Shown: positions 6,544-14,655, numbered from the stretch's first letter. The stretch is 14,655 nucleotides of DNA from Bordetella parapertussis (GCA_945900695.1 CAMDJU010000035.1:1-14655); one strand, 5' to 3'. Notes: a model not told the origin generated them from the sequence alone. A program made the numbers and translations.

Positions 6544-7292
6544 TCGCGCAATTGGGCAAATACCGCCACCTCGTCGCTGGCGCTGGGGCTGCGTTGCTGT
6601 ACCGCTTGCACCACCGAGGGTTGGCGACTGCGCATAAAAGGGTTGATGGCCAGCTCCTGGGTCAGGGTAGAGGGCAGGGTGGGTTGCCCATTGGCACGCC
6701 ACTGCTGACAACGTTCATGGTACGCGAGCAAGTCTGGGTTGTGGGGCTCCACGGCCAGTGCAAAGCGCAGGTTGGACAAGGTGTATTCATGGGCGCAGCA
6801 CACCCTGGTGGGGCCCGGCAGGGCTGCCAGTCGGTCCAAGCTGTTCAGCATTTGAGCCGCTGTGCCTTCAAACAAGCGGCCGCAACCGCCAGAAAACAAG
6901 GTGTCGCCGCAAAACAGCAGGGGGGCATCGCCTGGGCCAGGGGCAAAGTAGGCAATGTGGCCTGCGGTGTGTCCCGGCACGTCGATGACGTCGATGCGAT
7001 GCCCGTGCCAATCAAAGGTGTCACCGCCCGTCAGGGCCACATAGGGGCCAGGGATGTTTTCCCCGGCCGGGCCGTAGACCACCGCCTGGGTGGCTTCCCG
7101 CAGCAGATTCACGCCACCGGTGTGGTCAGCATGGTGGTGGGTGACTAAAATGGCGTCGAGATGAAGTTGTGATCGGGCCAAAGCCTGCATCACCACCTCA
7201 CCGTCACCCGGGTCCACCACCACCGCGTGGGTGCTGTTGTGCCACAGCCAAAGGTAGTTGTCGTTGAATGCGGGCAGTGGTGTGAGTTGCAT
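6525..7292 (-). CDS. gloB: Hydroxyacylglutathione hydrolase (glyoxalase II)
   Basis: A 255-residue cytoplasmic metallo-beta-lactamase-fold enzyme that hydrolyses S-D-lactoylglutathione to D-lactate and glutathione, the second step of methylglyoxal detoxification. The binuclear metal site is complete: THHHADHTGG (His52, His54, Asp56, His57), VPGHTAGH (His108), CGDTLF (Asp130) and CCAHEYT (His168). The C-terminal substrate-binding domain is present (NPDLLAYHE, ELAINPFMR). The ATG at 7292 has GAGG six bases upstream. That start codon overlaps the start codon of the divergent yafS by two bases, and a perfect TATAAT lies 10 bases upstream. The 3' end overlaps the start of mltD. Confidence 0.96.
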   Translation of the reverse strand: MQLTPLPAFNDNYLWLWHNSTHAVVVDPGDGEVVMQALARSQLHLDAILVTHHHADHTGGVNLLREATQAVVYGPAGENIPGPYVALTGGDTFDWHGHRIDVIDVPGHTAGHIAYFAPGPGDAPLLFCGDTLFSGGCGRLFEGTAAQMLNSLDRLAALPGPTRVCCAHEYTLSNLRFALAVEPHNPDLLAYHERCQQWRANGQPTLPSTLTQELAINPFMRSRQPSVVQAVQQRSPSASDEVAVFAQLREWKNQF

Positions 7293-8139
7293 GGAGCCTC
7301 AAATTATAGAAACCCCTGGATTGAACGCTTGGTGGCAAAGCCCACCCGGGCAATATGTGCTGGATTGGCAGCAAACGCAGTTTGACCGCGTGGTCGGCGA
7401 TTTGTTTGGTTACCACGCCTTGCAATTGGGTTTGCCCCACATCGATACCCTGCGCCACAACCGCATGCCGCACCGCTGGATGGCCTGCCGCAACCATGCC
7501 GATCTCGCGCTGTGGTTGGCGCACCCCCAGCAAGCCCAAGACCCAGGGGCCAAGCGCTCGGTTTTTGTCACCGAATCCGTGGCCTTGCCGTTTCCCGATC
7601 AATCTTTGGATTTGGTGGTGCTGCCCCATGGACTGGAGACCAGCCTGGACCCCCACACCACCCTGCGTGAGGTCGAGCGGGTCTTGGTCCCTGAAGGGCG
7701 GCTGGTGATTTCGGGTCTCAATCCCATGAGTTTGTGGGGCTTGCGCCAGCAAAGAACACGCTGGTTCAAGCGCTGGGGCGCCAAAGACCAGTTCGTGCCC
7801 GAGGTATCGGACTGGATGGCTTATTGGCGCTTGCGCGATTGGCTCAAATTGTTGAGCTTTCAGGTCGAAAGCGGCGGCTTTGGCATTTACCGGCCCGCCT
7901 TGGACCAGCAAGTGTGGTTGCAGCGCTGGTCTTGGATGGACCCTGCGGGCGACCGCTGGTGGCCGATTTTGGGGGCGGCCTATTTTTTGGTGGCCATCAA
8001 AAGGGTGCATGGCATGCGCCTCTTGGGGTCCTCTTGGCGGCGGCCCACTGCCGCGGCGGTGCGGCAAGCCAGCACGGCCAAAACACGTCCCGCCACCAAC
8101 CAACGACAAAGCTTCAAGGTGACCCATGAAGACGGTTGA
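7291..8139 (+). CDS. yafS: Predicted SAM-dependent methyltransferase, YafS-like
   Basis: A 282-residue protein between gloB and rnhA, the place of yafS in E. coli. It has the class I methyltransferase second half: an acidic segment [20 protein letters not shown] (98-117), [21 protein letters not shown] (125-145, motif III style). The usual glycine-rich motif I is not recognisable; [11 protein letters not shown] (42-52) is the probable counterpart, so SAM binding may be altered. A Trp-rich C-terminus with a hydrophobic stretch (about 223-239) suggests membrane association. The substrate is unknown. The ATG at 7291 is preferred because it begins about 20 residues before the conserved PPGQYVLDW; an upstream TTG at 7258 lies within gloB, and a TTG at 7321 is the alternative. 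Its end overlaps rnhA by 14 nt. Confidence 0.8.
   Translation: MEPQIIETPGLNAWWQSPPGQYVLDWQQTQFDRVVGDLFGYHALQLGLPHIDTLRHNRMPHRWMACRNHADLALWLAHPQQAQDPGAKRSVFVTESVALPFPDQSLDLVVLPHGLETSLDPHTTLREVERVLVPEGRLVISGLNPMSLWGLRQQRTRWFKRWGAKDQFVPEVSDWMAYWRLRDWLKLLSFQVESGGFGIYRPALDQQVWLQRWSWMDPAGDRWWPILGAAYFLVAIKRVHGMRLLGSSWRRPTAAAVRQASTAKTRPATNQRQSFKVTHEDG
7303..7308 (-). promoter_or_regulatory. Candidate gloB -10 box inside the yafS coding region
   Basis: The minus strand reads TATAAT (6 of 6), ending 10 bases before the gloB ATG. The usual spacing puts the start near 7296-7298, a leader of only about 5 nt that would remove most or all of the GAGG ribosome site. There is no convincing -35 at 16 to 18 bases. 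It may be a real promoter with a very short leader, or a chance match, since the same bases encode Ile-Ile of yafS. Confidence 0.3.
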
Positions 8140-8575
8140 GATTTACACCGATGGCGCTTGCAAAGGCAACCCAGGCCCGGGCGGTTGGGGCGCAGTGCTG
8201 ATCAGCGCGGGGCGAGAAAAGGAGATTTTTGGCGGTGAAAGCCTGACCACCAACAACCGCATGGAGTTGATGGCGGTGATCGAGGCTTTGCGGGCTTTGA
8301 ACCAGCCTTGTGCGGTGGTGTTGCACTTGGACAGCGAATATGTGCGCAAGGGCATCACCGAATGGATCGCCGGTTGGAAGGCGCGAGGCTGGCGCACCGC
8401 TTCCAAGCAACCGGTGAAAAATGTGGATTTGTGGCAAATGCTCGACGATGTGGTGCACCAATCGGGCCATGCCATTGATTGGCGCTGGGTCAAAGGCCAC
8501 TCTGGCAATCCTGGCAATGAGCGGGCCGATCAATTGGCCAATTGCGGCGTGGACTCGGTCATGTCATCTATGTGA
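8126..8575 (+). CDS. rnhA: Ribonuclease HI
   Basis: A 149-residue enzyme (E. coli 155) that cuts the RNA strand of RNA-DNA hybrids, removing R-loops and primers. The catalytic set is complete: Asp9 in [16 protein letters not shown], Glu47 in NNRMELMA, Asp69 in HLDSEYV, His125 in [11 protein letters not shown] and Asp135 in RADQLA. The basic handle region ([16 protein letters not shown]) is present. The start has a good Shine-Dalgarno (AAGGTGA, 8116-8122) located inside the end of yafS, so the two genes are cotranscribed and overlapping. In E. coli dnaQ lies next to rnhA; here an efflux adaptor follows after about 105 nt. Confidence 0.97.
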   Translation: MKTVEIYTDGACKGNPGPGGWGAVLISAGREKEIFGGESLTTNNRMELMAVIEALRALNQPCAVVLHLDSEYVRKGITEWIAGWKARGWRTASKQPVKNVDLWQMLDDVVHQSGHAIDWRWVKGHSGNPGNERADQLANCGVDSVMSSM

Positions 8576-8680
8576 CAGTTGGGTGATCGTCTTTATCGGC
8601 GTTGCTGGATTCAGAACCTGCGGATTTACCCCACAATCGGCGCTTATTTCTGAAATCTGTCTTTTCCAACATTCTGAGAC

Positions 8681-10276
8681 ATGGCAACAAAAATCATTTA
8701 CCCCTTGGTCGCGGTCATTGGTATTGCAGCGGCCTCCGGCGCTGCCTGGTGGTACCAGCAGCCCGGCAAGTCCATCTCGGATATCGTTAGCTTCAAACCC
8801 GCCGCAGGGCCTGCGCCCGCCGGTGGCGCAGCGCCCGGTGCTACTGGCCCAGGGGGCGGCGCACCTGGTGGACCCCGCGCCATGGGTGTGGAAGTGACCC
8901 AGGTCAGCAAGATCAGCATTCGCGACGACGCCCAAACGGTGGGCACCTTGCGCTCGCGCCAAAACGTGATGCTGCGCCCTGAGGTGGCCGGTCGCGTCTT
9001 GTCGTTGGGTTTCACCGATGGCAACCGCGTGCGCGCCGGTCAATTGCTGGTGCAACTTGATGACACCTTGCAGCGGGCCGAGGTCCAGCAGTCTTTGGCC
9101 CAGGTGTCGATCGCCAGTGCCAACCACAAACGCAACCAAGATTTGGTGGCGCAAAACTTTGTCGCCCAGCGGGTGCTCGACGAAAGCGGTGCGAGTTTGC
9201 AAGTGGCGCAAGCCCAATTGGCCTTGTCCTGTGCGCGGTTGGACCGCATGCGCATCATTGCCCCGTTCTCTGGCACCGTGGGCATTCGCAACGTCAACAT
9301 TGGTGACTATGTCAAAGACGGCGCTGACTTGATCAACCTCGAAGACATTGGCACCTTGTATGTGGACTTCCGTTTGCCCGAGCGCAACCAAGGCAAAGTG
9401 GTGGCGGGTCAAGTGGTGGAACTCGACATCGATGCCATGCCCGGCCGGACGTTCAAGGCCAAGGTCGAGGCGGTGGACCCGCTGATCGACGTCAATGGCC
9501 GCTCGATTGGTGTGCGCGCCGTGATGGCCAACACGGCCGGTGAGGCTTCTTTGCCGCCCGGTGGTGCAAAAGGCGGTGCGGGTGGCGCCAAAGGCGGCGC
9601 ACCGGGGACGCCTGGGGCCGCTGCCTCGCCAGCAGGCAAGCCCAGCATGCCTGCCAACGCAGCCCGCTCCCCAGCGGCTGCTCCCAGCCCGGTGGCTGCG
9701 CCTGTGGCTGTGGCGACCCCATTGCCATCGGGTTGCCCCCCCAATGTTTTGGCCAGCCGGGTATCGGAATTGCCTGCAGCGGCCCCCTCTGGCCCATTGC
9801 GTCCGGGCATGTTTGCCCGCGTCACAGCGGTGTTTGCTTTCAAGCCCGAGGCCTTGGCTGTGCCAGAAGAAGCCATCGTTCCCCAAGCCGGACGGCAATT
9901 TGTGTTCAAGTTGGTGGAGCCCAGCACCATGGAAAACTTGGGTGCCTTGCCACCCGATACCAAGCTGGTTTCCAAACGTGTGGAAGTGACCATTGGCATT
10001 CGCCGTCCGGGACAGGTGGAAATATTGACCGGTCTGGCCGAAGGTGACACGGTGGTGTTGGCCGGACAACAGCGCTTGCAAAAAGACGGCACTGCGGTGC
10101 GCGTGGTCGAGCTGGGCCGACCGGGTGGAGCGGGTAAACCTCCGACCCCGGGTGCGCCATCCAACCCGGGGGCGGGTGCCCCTGGCAGCCCTGCAGCAAC
10201 GCCAGGCGGCGCACCCGCAACGGTCACCCCCGATGCGGGCCCTAAAGCTGGCGGTGCCCCGCCAGCTTCCCGTTGA
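8681..10276 (+). CDS. RND efflux periplasmic adaptor (membrane fusion protein) with low-complexity insertions
   Basis: A 531-residue adaptor, long for a family usually near 370-420 residues. It links the inner-membrane pump to an outer-membrane channel. An uncleaved N-terminal anchor (5-24) is followed by a Gly/Pro/Ala linker (40-66), the lipoyl-like half RPEVAGRVLSLGFTDGNRV (99-117), a short coiled-coil hairpin (about 128-190), the second lipoyl half IIAPFSGTVGIRNVNIGDYV (192-211) and the beta-barrel. The barrel is interrupted at 289-371 by a Gly/Ala/Pro/Lys-rich segment that also holds one cysteine and a less simple stretch (CPPNVLASRVSELPA); the normal fold resumes at LRPGMFARV. The C-terminal 50 residues are again Gly/Pro/Ala-rich. 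The start has only a weak GAG upstream. It lies 24 nt before the pump gene, clearly an operon. Confidence 0.92.
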   Translation: MATKIIYPLVAVIGIAAASGAAWWYQQPGKSISDIVSFKPAAGPAPAGGAAPGATGPGGGAPGGPRAMGVEVTQVSKISIRDDAQTVGTLRSRQNVMLRPEVAGRVLSLGFTDGNRVRAGQLLVQLDDTLQRAEVQQSLAQVSIASANHKRNQDLVAQNFVAQRVLDESGASLQVAQAQLALSCARLDRMRIIAPFSGTVGIRNVNIGDYVKDGADLINLEDIGTLYVDFRLPERNQGKVVAGQVVELDIDAMPGRTFKAKVEAVDPLIDVNGRSIGVRAVMANTAGEASLPPGGAKGGAGGAKGGAPGTPGAAASPAGKPSMPANAARSPAAAPSPVAAPVAVATPLPSGCPPNVLASRVSELPAAAPSGPLRPGMFARVTAVFAFKPEALAVPEEAIVPQAGRQFVFKLVEPSTMENLGALPPDTKLVSKRVEVTIGIRRPGQVEILTGLAEGDTVVLAGQQRLQKDGTAVRVVELGRPGGAGKPPTPGAPSNPGAGAPGSPAATPGGAPATVTPDAGPKAGGAPPASR

Positions 10277-10300
10277 TCCCATCTCTTTGAGGTTACTGGC

Positions 10301-13300
10301 ATGCAACTCCCTGAAATATCGATTAGACGCCCGGTTTTTGCGACGGTGCTCTCGTTGTTGATTGTGTTGTTGGGCTGGGTGTCATTCACCAAGCTCACGG
10401 TGCGCGAGTACCCCAAAATTGACAACCCGGTGGTCACGGTGGAAACCAAGTACGTGGGCGCCTCCTCCTCGGTGGTGGAGTCCCAAGTCACCAAGGTGTT
10501 GGAAGACTCGTTGTCGGGCATCGAAGGGGTGGACGTGATCACATCCATCAGCCGCCAAGAGCAAAGCCAAATCACCGTTAAATTTGTGCTGTCGCGCGAG
10601 CCCGACTCTGCCGCTGCCGATGTGCGCGACAAGGTCTCGCGGGTGCGCCAGCGCCTGCCCCAGGGCATTGACGAGCCGGTGATCGCCAAGGTTGAGGCCG
10701 ACGCCTTCCCGGTGATTTGGTTGGCATTCAGCTCCGACACCTTAGACCCACTGCAATTGAGTGAGTTGGCCAACCGTGTGGCCAAGCCCATGATGCAAAC
10801 CGCACCAGGTGCATCGGACGTGCGTGTTTTTGGCGAGCGCAAATACTCGATGCGCATTTGGATTGACCCCGACCGCTTGGCCGCTTTCAAGTTAACCACC
10901 CAAGACGTGGAAGACGCTTTGCGCCGCTCTAACCTAGAGGTGCCTGCAGGCCGCATTGAAAGCAATCTGCGCGAGTTCAACGTGACCGCCGCCACCGACT
11001 TGCAAAAACCAGCAGAATTTGGGCAAATCACCATCAAGTTGGTCAACGGCATGCCAGTGCGCATCAGAGATGTGGCCCGTGTTGCCCAAGGCCCCTTGTC
11101 AGAGCGCACTGCGACCCGTTTGAATGGCCGCGACGCCATCACCCTGGGGGTGATCCGCAATGCCACCGCCAATCCCTTGGAATTGAGCGCTGCTGTGCGC
11201 GCCATGCTCCCCAAGATCAAGGAAAACCTGCCACCGGGCATTGAGATCGAAGTGGCCAACGACAACTCCGTGTTCATTGACCGATCCATCAAAGCCGTTT
11301 ACACAACGATTCTTGAAGCGGTGGTGTTGGTGGCCTTGGTGATCTTCTTTTTCCTGCGCACCTTTCGCGCATCCATCATTCCCTTGGTGACCATTCCTGT
11401 GGCGCTGATCGGTACCTTTTCGATGATGGCTTTGTTTGGCTTTTCCATCAATTCGCTGACCATGTTGGCCTTGGTGCTGGCCATTGGTTTGGTGGTGGAC
11501 GATTCCATCGTGGTGCTGGAGAACATTTACCGCCACATAGAGGAGGGCATGACGCCCTTCCAAGGCGCGATCGTGGGCTCCAAGGAAATTGCCTTTGTCG
11601 TGGTGTCGATGACCTTGACCTTGGCAGCGGTGTTTGCGCCACTGGCCTTCACCCCGGGCCGCACGGGCCGTTTGTTTGCGGAGTTTGCCTTGGTCTTGGC
11701 CGGCTCTGTGATCGTGTCAGGTTTTGTGGCCCTGACCTTGTCGCCCATGATGTGCTCCAAGCTGCTCAAGCATTCTGAAAAACGCAATTGGTTTGACCGC
11801 AAGATGGAAGTGCTGTTGAGCGGGCTTGAAAACGGTTACAGCCGCTTGTTGGGCTGGACCTTGGGTGACGCCCGCCTGGGCCCCATCCGCTTTTCACGCC
11901 GCTGGTTTGTGGTGGGCATCATGCTTTCGGCTGCCGTGGGCACGGTGGTTTTGTTCACGCAAACCAAGAGCGAGCTTTCTCCCATGGAAGACCGGGGCGT
12001 GATTTTGACGGTGATCAACGGGCCCGATGGCGCCACGATGAACTACACCATGAAGTACGCCGAAGCGCTGGAAAAAATCGGTGCCCGCTACCAGGCTGAC
12101 TTTGACCGCATTTTCACCGTGGTGGGCAATCCCACTGTGGCCCAAGGCAATGTGTTTTTCAGGGGCTTGCCTTGGGAAGAACGCAGCCGCACCACCATGG
12201 ATGTGGCGCGTGAAATCACCCCCTTTGTGGCGAGCATGCCGGGTGTCACGGCATTCCCCATCACGCCGCCCTCATTGGGGCAAGGCTTTCGAGAACGCCC
12301 CCTTAATTTTGTGATCTTGACGTCCGACAGTTACCAAAACCTGTCACAAGTGGTCCGCCAATTCCAAGATGAAATAGCCAAAAACCCAGGTATTGTCAGC
12401 GTTGATACCGATTTGCGTTTGAACAAGCCGGAGATCAGCATGGAGGTGGACCGCGAGCGCGCTGCTGACATGGGCGTGCCCGTGGACGCCATTGCCCGAG
12501 CGGTCGAGACCATGATGGGTGGGCGCAATGTCACCCGTTATAAGCGCGAAGGTGAGCAATACGAAGTGGTGGTGCAAACCACTGCAACTGGTCGCGATAC
12601 CCCCAATGACATTGAAAAGATTTTCGTGCGTGGCCGCAATGAAGCCATGATTCCTTTGTCGGCTTTGGTCAAAATCAAAGAGGTGGTGGTACCGCGCGAG
12701 TTGAACCACTTCAGCCAACGGCGCAGTGCCACCATCACTGCCAATTTGGCCCCCACTTACTCGTTGGGTGAGGCCTTGGAGTTCATGAAGGGCGTGTCTA
12801 AAAAGGTGCTCAAGCCCGGCTACTCCACCGACCTCAATGGCACCTCGCGCGAGTTTGTCGAGTCGTCTGGCTCCTTGGCACTGGTGTTTGTGCTGGCCTT
12901 GCTGTTCATCTTTTTGGTCTTGGCCGCTCAGTTTGAAAGCTTTGTGGACCCGTTTGTGATCTTGCTCTCGGTGCCCTTGTCCATGGTGGGTGCCTTGCTC
13001 GCCCTCAAGTGGTCGGGCGGTTCGCTCAATGTGTTCAGCCAAATTGGCCTGATCACCTTGGTGGGTTTGATCACCAAGCATGGCATTTTGATTGTGGAGT
13101 TCTCCAACCAAATGCGCGCCAAGGGTAAGAGCACCATGGTGGCGGTGAAAGAGGCCGCCACCATGCGTTTGCGCCCGATTTTGATGACCACTGGTGCCAT
13201 GGTGCTGGGTGCCATTCCGCTGGCCCTGGCCACCGGCGCGGGTGCAGAAAGCCGGCGTCAAATTGGCTGGGTGATTGTGGGCGGCATGTCGCTGGGCACC

Positions 13301-13408
13301 TTGCTGACCATTTTTGTGGTGCCCACCATGTACACCTTGTTTGCCCGCAAGTCCACGCCGGGTGCCATCACCACGGTGATCCACGAACCCGGTCACGACC
13401 CAGCCTGA
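10301..13408 (+). CDS. RND multidrug efflux pump, HAE1 (AcrB/MdtBC-like) family
   Basis: A 1035-residue inner-membrane proton-driven exporter (AcrB 1049). It has the expected two-fold layout: TM1 (about 11-28), a first periplasmic porter loop, TM2-6 (about 336-480), TM7 (about 533-551), a second periplasmic loop, and TM8-12 (about 855-1020). Proton-relay residues are present: Asp400-Asp401 in GLVVDDSIVVLEN, Lys926 in GLITKHGILIVEF, and Arg958 in LRPILMTT. The start has GAGG 8 to 9 bases upstream. The closest well-known relatives by general style are Gram-negative multidrug pumps; the substrate cannot be told. No outer-membrane channel gene or regulator lies in the window, so a shared TolC-like channel is probably used. 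Convergent with moeA. Confidence 0.95.
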   Translation: MQLPEISIRRPVFATVLSLLIVLLGWVSFTKLTVREYPKIDNPVVTVETKYVGASSSVVESQVTKVLEDSLSGIEGVDVITSISRQEQSQITVKFVLSREPDSAAADVRDKVSRVRQRLPQGIDEPVIAKVEADAFPVIWLAFSSDTLDPLQLSELANRVAKPMMQTAPGASDVRVFGERKYSMRIWIDPDRLAAFKLTTQDVEDALRRSNLEVPAGRIESNLREFNVTAATDLQKPAEFGQITIKLVNGMPVRIRDVARVAQGPLSERTATRLNGRDAITLGVIRNATANPLELSAAVRAMLPKIKENLPPGIEIEVANDNSVFIDRSIKAVYTTILEAVVLVALVIFFFLRTFRASIIPLVTIPVALIGTFSMMALFGFSINSLTMLALVLAIGLVVDDSIVVLENIYRHIEEGMTPFQGAIVGSKEIAFVVVSMTLTLAAVFAPLAFTPGRTGRLFAEFALVLAGSVIVSGFVALTLSPMMCSKLLKHSEKRNWFDRKMEVLLSGLENGYSRLLGWTLGDARLGPIRFSRRWFVVGIMLSAAVGTVVLFTQTKSELSPMEDRGVILTVINGPDGATMNYTMKYAEALEKIGARYQADFDRIFTVVGNPTVAQGNVFFRGLPWEERSRTTMDVAREITPFVASMPGVTAFPITPPSLGQGFRERPLNFVILTSDSYQNLSQVVRQFQDEIAKNPGIVSVDTDLRLNKPEISMEVDRERAADMGVPVDAIARAVETMMGGRNVTRYKREGEQYEVVVQTTATGRDTPNDIEKIFVRGRNEAMIPLSALVKIKEVVVPRELNHFSQRRSATITANLAPTYSLGEALEFMKGVSKKVLKPGYSTDLNGTSREFVESSGSLALVFVLALLFIFLVLAAQFESFVDPFVILLSVPLSMVGALLALKWSGGSLNVFSQIGLITLVGLITKHGILIVEFSNQMRAKGKSTMVAVKEAATMRLRPILMTTGAMVLGAIPLALATGAGAESRRQIGWVIVGGMSLGTLLTIFVVPTMYTLFARKSTPGAITTVIHEPGHDPA

Positions 13409-13416
13409 TTCTGGCC

Positions 13417-13454
13417 TGCGTTTGACGACGTTTAGAACGCGCCGTCAAACAGCA
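13417..13454. terminator. Long imperfect hairpin at the RND-pump/moeA convergent junction
   Basis: GTTTGACG (13420-13427) pairs with CGTCAAAC (13443-13450). Inside it CGTT (13429-13432) pairs with AACG (13436-13439) around a TAG loop. Outside, TGC (13417-13419) can pair with GCA (13452-13454) past one bulged A. The structure covers the moeA stop codon and starts 9 bases after the pump stop. Neither strand has a T-tract after it, so it may shield mRNA 3' ends or pause polymerase in both directions rather than act as a classic intrinsic terminator. Confidence 0.45.
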
Positions 13455-14655
13455 TCACATCCACCGGCTCTCCCGCGGCCACATGGCCTTGGTCGTGGTG
13501 CAACACGATCAAGGCATTGCCTTGCACCATGGAGCTGAGCACGCCCGAGCCTTGGTTGCCGGTGGTGCTCACTTGCATTTGTCCATTGTTTGAGCGGCTG
13601 ACCACCCCGCGTTGGTATTCGGTGCGCCCCGCTTTTTTGCGCATGGCTTGCTGGCTGTGTGCCCGCACCAGCAAAGGCGGTGCGTCGGTGCAGCCCATCA
13701 TGCGCCACAAAGCTGGGCGGACAAAGGCCAAAAAAGTCACCATCACCGCCACCGGGTTGCCAGGCAGGCCAAACATCAGGGTCTGGCCCATGCGACCCAC
13801 CGCCATGGGGCGGCCCGGGCGCATGGCAATGCGCCAAAAGTCCACGTCGCCGAGTTCGCGCATCAAGGCCTTGGTGTGGTCGGCCTCGCCCACGCTCACC
13901 CCGCCACTGGTGATGATGGCGTCAGACCTGCGGGCCGCATCCTCAAAGGCCGCGCGCAGCAGCCGTGGGTCATCGGGCACCACACCCAAATCGATCCATT
14001 CGCAGCCCATGCGTTGCAACATGCCGCACACGGTGTAACGGTTGCTGTCGTACACCGCACCTTCGCGCGGGGCTTGGCCCAGGCTCAAAATTTCGTCGCC
14101 GGTGGAAAAGTAGGCCACCCGCAGGCGTGGGCGCACCGCCACTTCGGGCAGCCCCAAGCTGGCCAATAAGCCCCAAGCCGCAGGTGTGAGCCTTTGGCCT
14201 TGGCGCAGGGCGGCTTGACCCAAGGCAATGTCTTCGCCGTGCAAGCGCAGGTTGTCACCGGTTTGTACCCGCCCTGGGGGAAGGGTGATGCGGTCGCCTT
14301 GGATGTCCACCATTTCATGCGCCACCACGGTGTCCAGCCCGGTGGGCATGATGGCCCCAGTGGTGATGCGCAGACATTGGCCAGCCAGCAGGGGTGGTCC
14401 AGCCCAGGCAGCGCCTGCCAGCGCGTGCCCCACGCAAGTGAGCGCAGTGGGTTCGGTGGCGGACAGGTCTGCGCCTGCAAAGGCGTAACCGTCCATGGCG
14501 GAGTTGTCGTGGGGCGGGACATCCACCGGAGAAATCACATCTTGGGCCAATATGCGCTCACCCGCAGCCATCACGGCCAATGTCTCCACCGGGCCGTCCA
14601 GCCGCAAAGGGGCGAGTTGTTCTAAAAAGGCTTGTACCTGTGGCACCGACAAGGC
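13432..14655 (-). CDS. moeA: Molybdopterin molybdenumtransferase (5' end cut by window edge)
   Basis: About 407 codons are visible, running to a TAA at 13432-13434. The frame is still open at 14655 and the TTG at 14652 is not a convincing start, so the true start is probably just beyond the window. MoeA inserts molybdate into adenylylated molybdopterin to give molybdenum cofactor. Recognisable blocks in order: DVPPHDNSAMDGYAF near the N-terminus, the domain II segment RITTGAIMPTGLDTVV, the MogA-like domain with FSTGDEIL, TSGGVSVGEADHTK, RPGRPMAVG and FGLPGNPVAVMVTF, and a C-terminal beta domain with REEYQR-like RTEYQRGVV. No other molybdenum cofactor gene is visible, though neighbours beyond the edge are likely. 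Confidence 0.95.
   Translation of the reverse strand, partial: ALSVPQVQAFLEQLAPLRLDGPVETLAVMAAGERILAQDVISPVDVPPHDNSAMDGYAFAGADLSATEPTALTCVGHALAGAAWAGPPLLAGQCLRITTGAIMPTGLDTVVAHEMVDIQGDRITLPPGRVQTGDNLRLHGEDIALGQAALRQGQRLTPAAWGLLASLGLPEVAVRPRLRVAYFSTGDEILSLGQAPREGAVYDSNRYTVCGMLQRMGCEWIDLGVVPDDPRLLRAAFEDAARRSDAIITSGGVSVGEADHTKALMRELGDVDFWRIAMRPGRPMAVGRMGQTLMFGLPGNPVAVMVTFLAFVRPALWRMMGCTDAPPLLVRAHSQQAMRKKAGRTEYQRGVVSRSNNGQMQVSTTGNQGSGVLSSMVQGNALIVLHHDQGHVAAGEPVDVMLFDGAF

Noticed and set aside
8610..8634. Weak promoter (TTCAGA, 16 bases, CACAAT) before the RND adaptor
   Set aside because: Both hexamers match only 4 of 6, so it is not reported as a feature, though a promoter is likely somewhere in 8576-8680.
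9409..11292. Minus-strand open frame of 627 codons opposite the RND adaptor and pump
   Set aside because: It mirrors the codon bias of the genes on the other strand and has no recognisable motif or ribosome site.

Overview
The window is chromosomal housekeeping DNA from a betaproteobacterium, most likely Burkholderiales and probably Comamonadaceae (Limnohabitans/Rhodoferax-like). That placement is an inference from protein style, moderately high GC with many TTG leucine codons, and gene order; no marker was searched. No mobile element, CRISPR array, tRNA or rRNA was seen. I do not see a wholly new system, but several expression signals and two protein features deserve attention.

Layout. (1) 1-635, minus strand: trxA followed by the start of rho, separated by a clear intrinsic terminator; each gene has a similar extended -10 motif upstream. 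(2) 757-913: the SRP 4.5S RNA gene ffs on the minus strand, back-to-back with dnaX; the ffs -35 box abuts a dnaX -10 box placed so that dnaX mRNA would begin at or next to its ATG. (3) 914-3714, plus strand: dnaX-ybaB-recR, the widely conserved replication/repair operon. dnaX carries an A9 run exactly where the shorter gamma subunit should diverge from tau, and both alternative frames stop within a few codons. (4) 3809-4864, plus: an orphan periplasmic substrate-binding protein of the NitT/TauT type with no permease or ATPase nearby. (5) 4987-8575: mltD and gloB on the minus strand, divergent from yafS-rnhA on the plus strand; this is the order found in Escherichia coli (mltD-gloB-yafS-rnhA), although dnaQ does not follow. 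The gloB and yafS start codons share two bases. (6) 8681-13408, plus: a two-gene RND efflux system (periplasmic adaptor plus HAE1-type pump) without an outer-membrane channel gene in the window. The adaptor has an unusual Gly/Ala/Pro-rich insertion in its beta-barrel region. (7) 13432 to the window end, minus: moeA, convergent with the pump and cut by the window edge; a long imperfect hairpin lies across the convergent junction.

Together the genes serve transcription termination (rho), thiol redox (trxA), protein targeting (ffs), the replicase clamp loader (dnaX), recombinational repair (ybaB, recR, rnhA), cell-wall turnover (mltD), methylglyoxal detoxification (gloB), export of toxic compounds (RND pair) and molybdenum cofactor synthesis (moeA). 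Gene-free stretches are all shorter than 300 bases. 636-756 shows only short inverted repeats, 3715-3808 holds two weak hairpins, 4865-4986 has no convincing terminator, and 8576-8680 has only a weak promoter candidate.
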